From Bacillota bacterium (lineage in GTDB: Bacteria; Bacillota; Clostridia; Acetivibrionales; DSM-2933), in assembly GCA_030705945.1 (NCBI GenBank), contig JAUZPS010000180.1, positions 1-8,404 of the forward strand: 8,404 nt of DNA, given 5' to 3'. A program made the position numbers and the translations under genes. This document shows, one piece after another, positions 6,029-8,404 of this stretch (positions are counted from its first letter, which is position 1; the number at the start of each line of letters is the position of its first letter). A model generated the notes under the pieces. That model had not been told where the DNA came from, ran no database searches, and saw only the letters and a list, made by a program, of their open reading frames with translations.

Positions 6029-6052
6029 AAACATCCACAAAAACATCCACAA
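6029..6052. repeat. Perfect tandem duplication of a 12-mer
   Basis: AAACATCCACAA occurs twice in a row with no spacer. It lies in the gap between the stalk-domain gene and the MoxR gene, about 75-100 bp upstream of the predicted MoxR -35. The inner ACATCCACA resembles a DnaA box (TTATCCACA) at seven of nine positions, but a two-copy site far from any replication gene is weak support. It may be a simple slippage duplication. Confidence 0.5.
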
Positions 6053-6139
6053 ATTCAACTATATTTGTATATAAATTTGATAGGTGTATTATTATGCGTA
6101 TATGGCCTGCAAGAATAATAATGATGTGGGAGAGTTGAG

Positions 6140-7150
6140 TTAATTCTCCTTACCATAGCTGCTGTCAAGAAGATAGTCATTTTCTGAGCCTGCATCTTCT
6201 GTAATACTTAGTGTACTATTGGTATATTCGCAATTAAGGTTTAATTCCTTGCATACGTCAAGTATAGGAATCCATTGTTCTTGTACGGGTTTGGTTTTTA
6301 AAACTATGTAATTTTCCTCATTTTCATCTGTGTAATATATCAACTGGTACTCTTTGGTATCTGGATTGTTAACGCAATAAACTCTTAAAGACACTAAGGT
6401 AAAGAGACGATCAGCATATAAAGTACCTCCAATATCAATAAGTCTCGCGCCTATAAATTGGTAGTCCAGATCTTCGCCATTTATTGTTGCTTTTATATTT
6501 TCAATCACAGGTTGAGAGACCGATGGTGTAGAGACCAATGGTGTAGAGACAGGAGAGTTATTGCTGCTGGAAGCGTCATTATCAGTCACAGGGGTATCGT
6601 TTGGACTGGGTGTAGGAGTCTCATTAACTTCTTCGGTAGGGGTAGGTGAATCAATATACTCCTCTGAATCAGCTTCTGGATTATTATCGGAAGGCTCTAT
6701 ATTAGATTGAGTCTTTCGTTTAATGGTTACTGTATTTAAAGCTTCATCCCAATACACAGTCATTTCTAAAGCTTCAGCTAAGAACCTTATTGGTACATAA
6801 GTCCTGCCATTTCTGATTATGGCGGGAACATCAAGCATAATTTTCTTTCCATTCACTAGGGAAATTTTGCTGTTAGCCCATAATTCGATGTTTTTGTGAC
6901 CATCTGTGATCAGGATGATTTTCTTTTCGGGAACCCATTCGAAATCAGCGTCAATAAACTCAAGAAGTTTACGTACCGGCAACATTATCCTTCCTTTAAT
7001 GTTTATTGGCTGCGTGCCTGGAGTAAGATCTCTTTGATCTAGAAAGACCTTATAGGACGATGTTTGGGCATAGCATTTGGTAGAAATTAAAATTATGAAC
7101 AGACTAAAGAAAACAGTAAATATTATTGCTGTCTTTATTGATTTAAACAT
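6140..7150 (-). CDS. Secreted protein with copper-amine-oxidase-N/stalk-type domains
   Basis: Exported protein, 336 aa. The ATG at 7150 is chosen because CCAGGAGATACAATT places AGGAG 8 bases ahead; the open frame reaches a TTG at 7201 with no such site. Residues 1-28 form a signal peptide ending at CYA, with likely cleavage before Gln29. Residues about 33-147 match the copper amine oxidase N-terminal domain common in Clostridia and Paenibacillus: VFLDQRDL, GRIMLPVRKLLEFIDADFEW, then INGRTYVPIRFLAEAL-type sequence (here IIRNGRTYVPIRFLAEALEM). A Pro/Thr/Ser/Asp-rich linker (about 148-214) follows. The rest (about 218-318), with ATINGEDLDY, LIDIGGTLYADRLF and WIPILDVCKELNLN, looks like a second, diverged copy. 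Despite the name such domains are not amine oxidases; they act as surface or binding modules. No anchor domain is visible, so it is probably released or wall-associated. Confidence 0.85.
   Translation of the reverse strand: MFKSIKTAIIFTVFFSLFIILISTKCYAQTSSYKVFLDQRDLTPGTQPINIKGRIMLPVRKLLEFIDADFEWVPEKKIILITDGHKNIELWANSKISLVNGKKIMLDVPAIIRNGRTYVPIRFLAEALEMTVYWDEALNTVTIKRKTQSNIEPSDNNPEADSEEYIDSPTPTEEVNETPTPSPNDTPVTDNDASSSNNSPVSTPLVSTPSVSQPVIENIKATINGEDLDYQFIGARLIDIGGTLYADRLFTLVSLRVYCVNNPDTKEYQLIYYTDENEENYIVLKTKPVQEQWIPILDVCKELNLNCEYTNSTLSITEDAGSENDYLLDSSYGKEN
6516..6550. repeat. 15-bp tandem repeat encoding VSTP linker units
   Basis: The 15-base unit GAGACCGATGGTGTA is followed by a copy with one base changed and then a 5-base partial copy. 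On the minus strand it encodes the repeating VSTP(L/S) pentapeptide in the Pro/Thr/Ser linker of the stalk-domain protein. Repeats of this sort usually vary in number between strains. Confidence 0.75.
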
Positions 7151-7228
7151 AATTGTATCTCCTGGCAAAATTTGTATTTTTTGAAATTGCAGATGTTGCA
7201 AACTAATTGGAATTAAAGGAAAATAATT

Positions 7229-7276
7229 TCATTAGGATTTGATTTTAAGATAACATAAAATCCTAATGATTGTCAA
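7229..7276 (-). promoter_or_regulatory. Promoter of stalk-domain gene with -10 inside an inverted repeat
   Basis: On the minus strand a perfect -35, TTGACA (7276-7271), precedes TATCTT (7252-7247, 4/6 match) by 18 bases. The -10 sits in the 17-base space between two exact inverted arms, TCATTAGGATTT (7269-7258 read on the minus strand) and its reverse complement (7240-7229). The left arm lies in the promoter spacer and the right arm just past the expected start, so only one arm would be transcribed. This points to a DNA-binding operator rather than an RNA hairpin. The leader would be about 90 bases. No linked regulator gene is visible. Confidence 0.55.
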
Positions 7277-7343
7277 ACGAATTTTAGTCATTTTTGAAAT
7301 TTTTATAACAAAAAATTGATTTTAACGACATAAAAACATTTTT

Positions 7344-7383
7344 TTCACGAATATATATAGTGAAGCTAATTAAAAGATCTTTT
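7344..7383. other. Short dyads in gap between terminator and promoter
   Basis: TTCAC (7344-7348) and GTGAA (7360-7364) form an inverted repeat with an 11-base AT spacer, and AAAAGATCTTTT (7372-7383) is a perfect 12-bp palindrome. They lie in the gene-free stretch 7151-7500, between the stalk-domain promoter and the coat-gene terminator. Either could be a regulator site, but AT-rich DNA yields such dyads often. No small gene is visible here. Confidence 0.3.
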
Positions 7384-7416
7384 TGATTATTTTGATTACC
7401 TCTCTCCTAATAATTG

Positions 7417-7466
7417 ACATATAAAAAATAGCTATGCTTACTGCAGCATAGCTATTTTTTATATGT
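7417..7466. terminator. Strong bidirectional intrinsic terminator
   Basis: A perfect 22-bp stem, 7417-7438 against 7445-7466, with the 6-base loop TACTGC. The GC-bearing core TAGCTATGCT/AGCATAGCTA is bordered by AAAAAA on one side and TTTTTT on the other, so either transcript would end with a U-tract. It lies 35 bases past the stop of the CotF-like gene at 7501, which it should terminate, and separates the coat genes from the stalk-domain gene. Confidence 0.9.
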
Positions 7467-7500
7467 TGAAGAAATATGTTTTTGTTGATACTGCATTGTT

Positions 7501-7863
7501 TTATTGCTTATATGGCAGTTGGGTTTTATAATTATTAAAGACTTCATAGGTATCTTTAATCTGTGGAGCTGACGCTATATCGGCCTGGTATTCGCCAAGA
7601 TTGAATAATTCAATAAAAAGTCTATTATGAAAATCCTGGTGCCTGTTACGGTTGTCTATAGCGCATTGTTTTAAATCCTCATTAATAAGTTCATTTATTG
7701 CGATCTGATAGTTTACCAGGTTGTGTTTTTCAGTCGTTAAAATGTCATTTAATCGGTCTCTTAAGTTAATATTTGCGTCTTTTACAGTGGGTAGTTCATT
7801 TGACACTGGTTTTCCAATTTTCTGTACTCCTGATTTTGATGTTACTGTTGATTCAGATATCAT
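7501..7863 (-). CDS. CotF-like spore coat protein
   Basis: Small protein of 120 aa resembling the CotF family of spore coat proteins, which adopt a helical, ferritin-like fold and assemble on the spore surface. The helical part starts at about residue 34 with LRDRLNDILTTEKHNLVNYQIAINELINEDL in pieces: the D-x-L-N-D-x-L-x-T-E-K pattern and the later NRHQDFHNRLFIELFNLGEYQ segment, with Tyr and Gln near the end as in coat relatives. The first 33 residues are a polar extension without clear similarity. AAGGAGG at 7882-7876 precedes the ATG by 12 bases, and the start overlaps the preceding gene's stop in TAATG, so the two are probably translationally coupled. Expression is expected late in sporulation. 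Followed by the strong terminator at 7417-7466. Confidence 0.72.
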   Translation of the reverse strand: MISESTVTSKSGVQKIGKPVSNELPTVKDANINLRDRLNDILTTEKHNLVNYQIAINELINEDLKQCAIDNRNRHQDFHNRLFIELFNLGEYQADIASAPQIKDTYEVFNNYKTQLPYKQ

Positions 7864-8081
7864 TAGTGAGTCTGGCCTCCTTGCGAGCTATTTATTTTTC
7901 CGACAGCTTCCAAAAGATGAGTATAATTCTGCTGAAGCATTTTAGAAGTATCAAAAAAAGCCTGGCGATATACAGGATTAGTTTCCTGATTGGCATATTG
8001 AAAACATTTTTTACAGGACAACAGCTCCCATGAAAGCATGTCATTTATATAACCAAGTTCTTTGGTTGACAAATTATTCAT
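7863..8081 (-). CDS. Small CotF-related spore coat protein
   Basis: Protein of 72 aa with the pattern of short CotF-related proteins found beside a longer partner in many Clostridia: STKELGYINDMLSWELLSCKK in two helices' worth of sequence, then FQYANQETNP, and FFDTSKMLQQNYTHLLEAVG. The segments ELxYxNDxLxxE and the final QQ-x-Y-x-x-LL are the features used for recognition. It has no signal peptide or membrane helix, as expected for a protein made in the mother cell. The ATG at 8081 has the purine-rich GGAAAGGAAAG ahead of it, at a somewhat long distance. Its TAA stop shares a base with the next gene's ATG, so the pair forms a two-gene unit. Confidence 0.72.
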   Translation of the reverse strand: MNNLSTKELGYINDMLSWELLSCKKCFQYANQETNPVYRQAFFDTSKMLQQNYTHLLEAVGKINSSQGGQTH

Positions 8082-8191
8082 TTTTGTTATCTTTCCTTTC
8101 CGATAAAAATTTACTGTAGAACTAGTTTTACTGCTCGATATTTATAACGTAACAAATGTTGAGTATATCTGCTTAAATCGTTAAATATTGA

Positions 8192-8276
8192 ATAACGGAT
8201 TGTAAATACATTACAAAAAGTTAACAGAAGAAAAAGTATATATGGGTAATTTGAAACTGATTTTACAATCCGTTAT
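8192..8276. repeat. 15-bp perfect inverted repeat with 55-bp spacer upstream of coat genes
   Basis: ATAACGGATTGTAAA (8192-8206) and TTTACAATCCGTTAT (8262-8276) are exact reverse complements. The 85-bp block could be a miniature inverted-repeat element or paired operator sites, as it lies where the coat-gene promoter is expected. Clear target-site duplications are not seen: the left flank ends in ATATTGA and the right begins CTATATT. R1 copy 3 begins two bases beyond its right arm. Confidence 0.55.
8235..8265 (-). promoter_or_regulatory. Possible sporulation-type promoter of coat gene pair
   Basis: On the minus strand CATATATA fits the CATAnnTA -10 pattern of forespore/mother-cell sigma factors, and TGTAAA stands 17 bases upstream as a partial match to TGAATA. 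The -35 overlaps the right arm of the inverted repeat at 8262-8276. The leader would be about 150 bases long, which is unusual and lowers confidence. No convincing vegetative promoter was seen closer to 8081. Confidence 0.25.
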
Positions 8277-8278
8277 CT

Positions 8279-8344
8279 ATATTAAAAGCGATCTTAATCT
8301 TACATTTAACAAGCAAAATGTAAAAGATTAATTGATTTTAATAT
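8279..8344. repeat. R1 palindromic repeat, copy 3 (short, lacks inner core)
   Basis: The left arm ATATTAAAAGCGATCTTAATCTTACATTT is 8279-8307 (described here in two joined halves: outer ATATTAAAAGCG, inner TTAATCTTACATTT). The loop AACAAGCA is 8308-8315, and the right arm is 8316-8344 (AAATGTAAAAGATTAATTG, then ATTTTAATAT). It retains the outer and middle parts of R1 but lacks the inner CAAAATAACG stem found in copies 1 and 2, so it looks like an internal deletion. The 60 bases from 8345 to the window end show nothing recognisable apart from a short dyad at 8390-8402. Confidence 0.65.
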
Positions 8345-8404
8345 AAAATTATTATTCCTATATATAAAAATATTATCACATGGAAATTTCTACAATATGT
8401 AGCC

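Noticed and set aside
6029..6052. DnaA boxes or a replication origin
   Set aside because: Only two near-matches (seven of nine bases) in a simple tandem duplication, with no dnaA, dnaN or AT-rich unwinding module pattern.
6458..6649. Plus-strand 63-codon frame rich in RDRWCRDQW repeats
   Set aside because: It is the antisense reading of the tandemly repeated VSTP linker DNA and has no independent support.
7721..8033. Plus-strand frames across the coat genes
   Set aside because: Opposite two coupled minus-strand genes with family similarity; no ribosome sites or plausible product.

Overview
The window is AT-rich DNA that looks like a chromosomal segment of a spore-forming, low-GC Gram-positive bacterium, most likely from class Clostridia. 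The grounds are strong AGGAGG-type ribosome binding sites, a pair of CotF-like spore coat proteins, a secreted protein with a copper-amine-oxidase-N-type (stalk) domain joined to a Pro/Thr/Ser linker, a lipoprotein-type sugar-binding protein, and abundant intergenic palindromes. No genus can be assigned from this sequence alone.

Layout. Positions 1-694 hold no credible gene. They contain two dispersed repeats (R1 and R2) lying end to end, several short palindromes, and the leader of an ABC-transporter substrate-binding lipoprotein gene (695-2065, plus strand). This gene converges on a leftward (minus-strand) block through a shared hairpin at 2108-2147. Read in its own direction, the leftward block contains a CotF-like pair (8081-7863 and 7863-7501, TAATG overlap) ending in a strong bidirectional terminator (7417-7466). 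Next is a secreted two-domain stalk/copper-amine-oxidase-N protein (7150-6140) with its own promoter, whose -10 is bracketed by a 12-bp inverted repeat. Last comes a MoxR ATPase - DUF58 - DUF4129 cluster (5881-4913, 4774-3683, about 3454-2174).

Function. The MoxR-DUF58-DUF4129 trio is a widespread, poorly understood gene set. The AAA+ ATPase is thought to act as a chaperone on the VWA-related DUF58 protein, and the DUF4129 protein is a polytopic membrane protein. The transglutaminase gene that often completes such clusters is not present here.

The most unusual content is intergenic. R1 is a long palindrome, 108 bp with about 47 paired bases in its best copy, and occurs three times (window start, 3596-3703, 8279-8344). 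R2 is a 101-bp element with internal inverted repeats and occurs twice (87-187 and, inverted, 4810-4910). Both sit in the spacers of the MoxR-DUF58-DUF4129 cluster directly at stop codons. R1 supplies the last six codons and the stop of the DUF58 gene. No transposase, integrase, CRISPR, rRNA or tRNA gene is visible.
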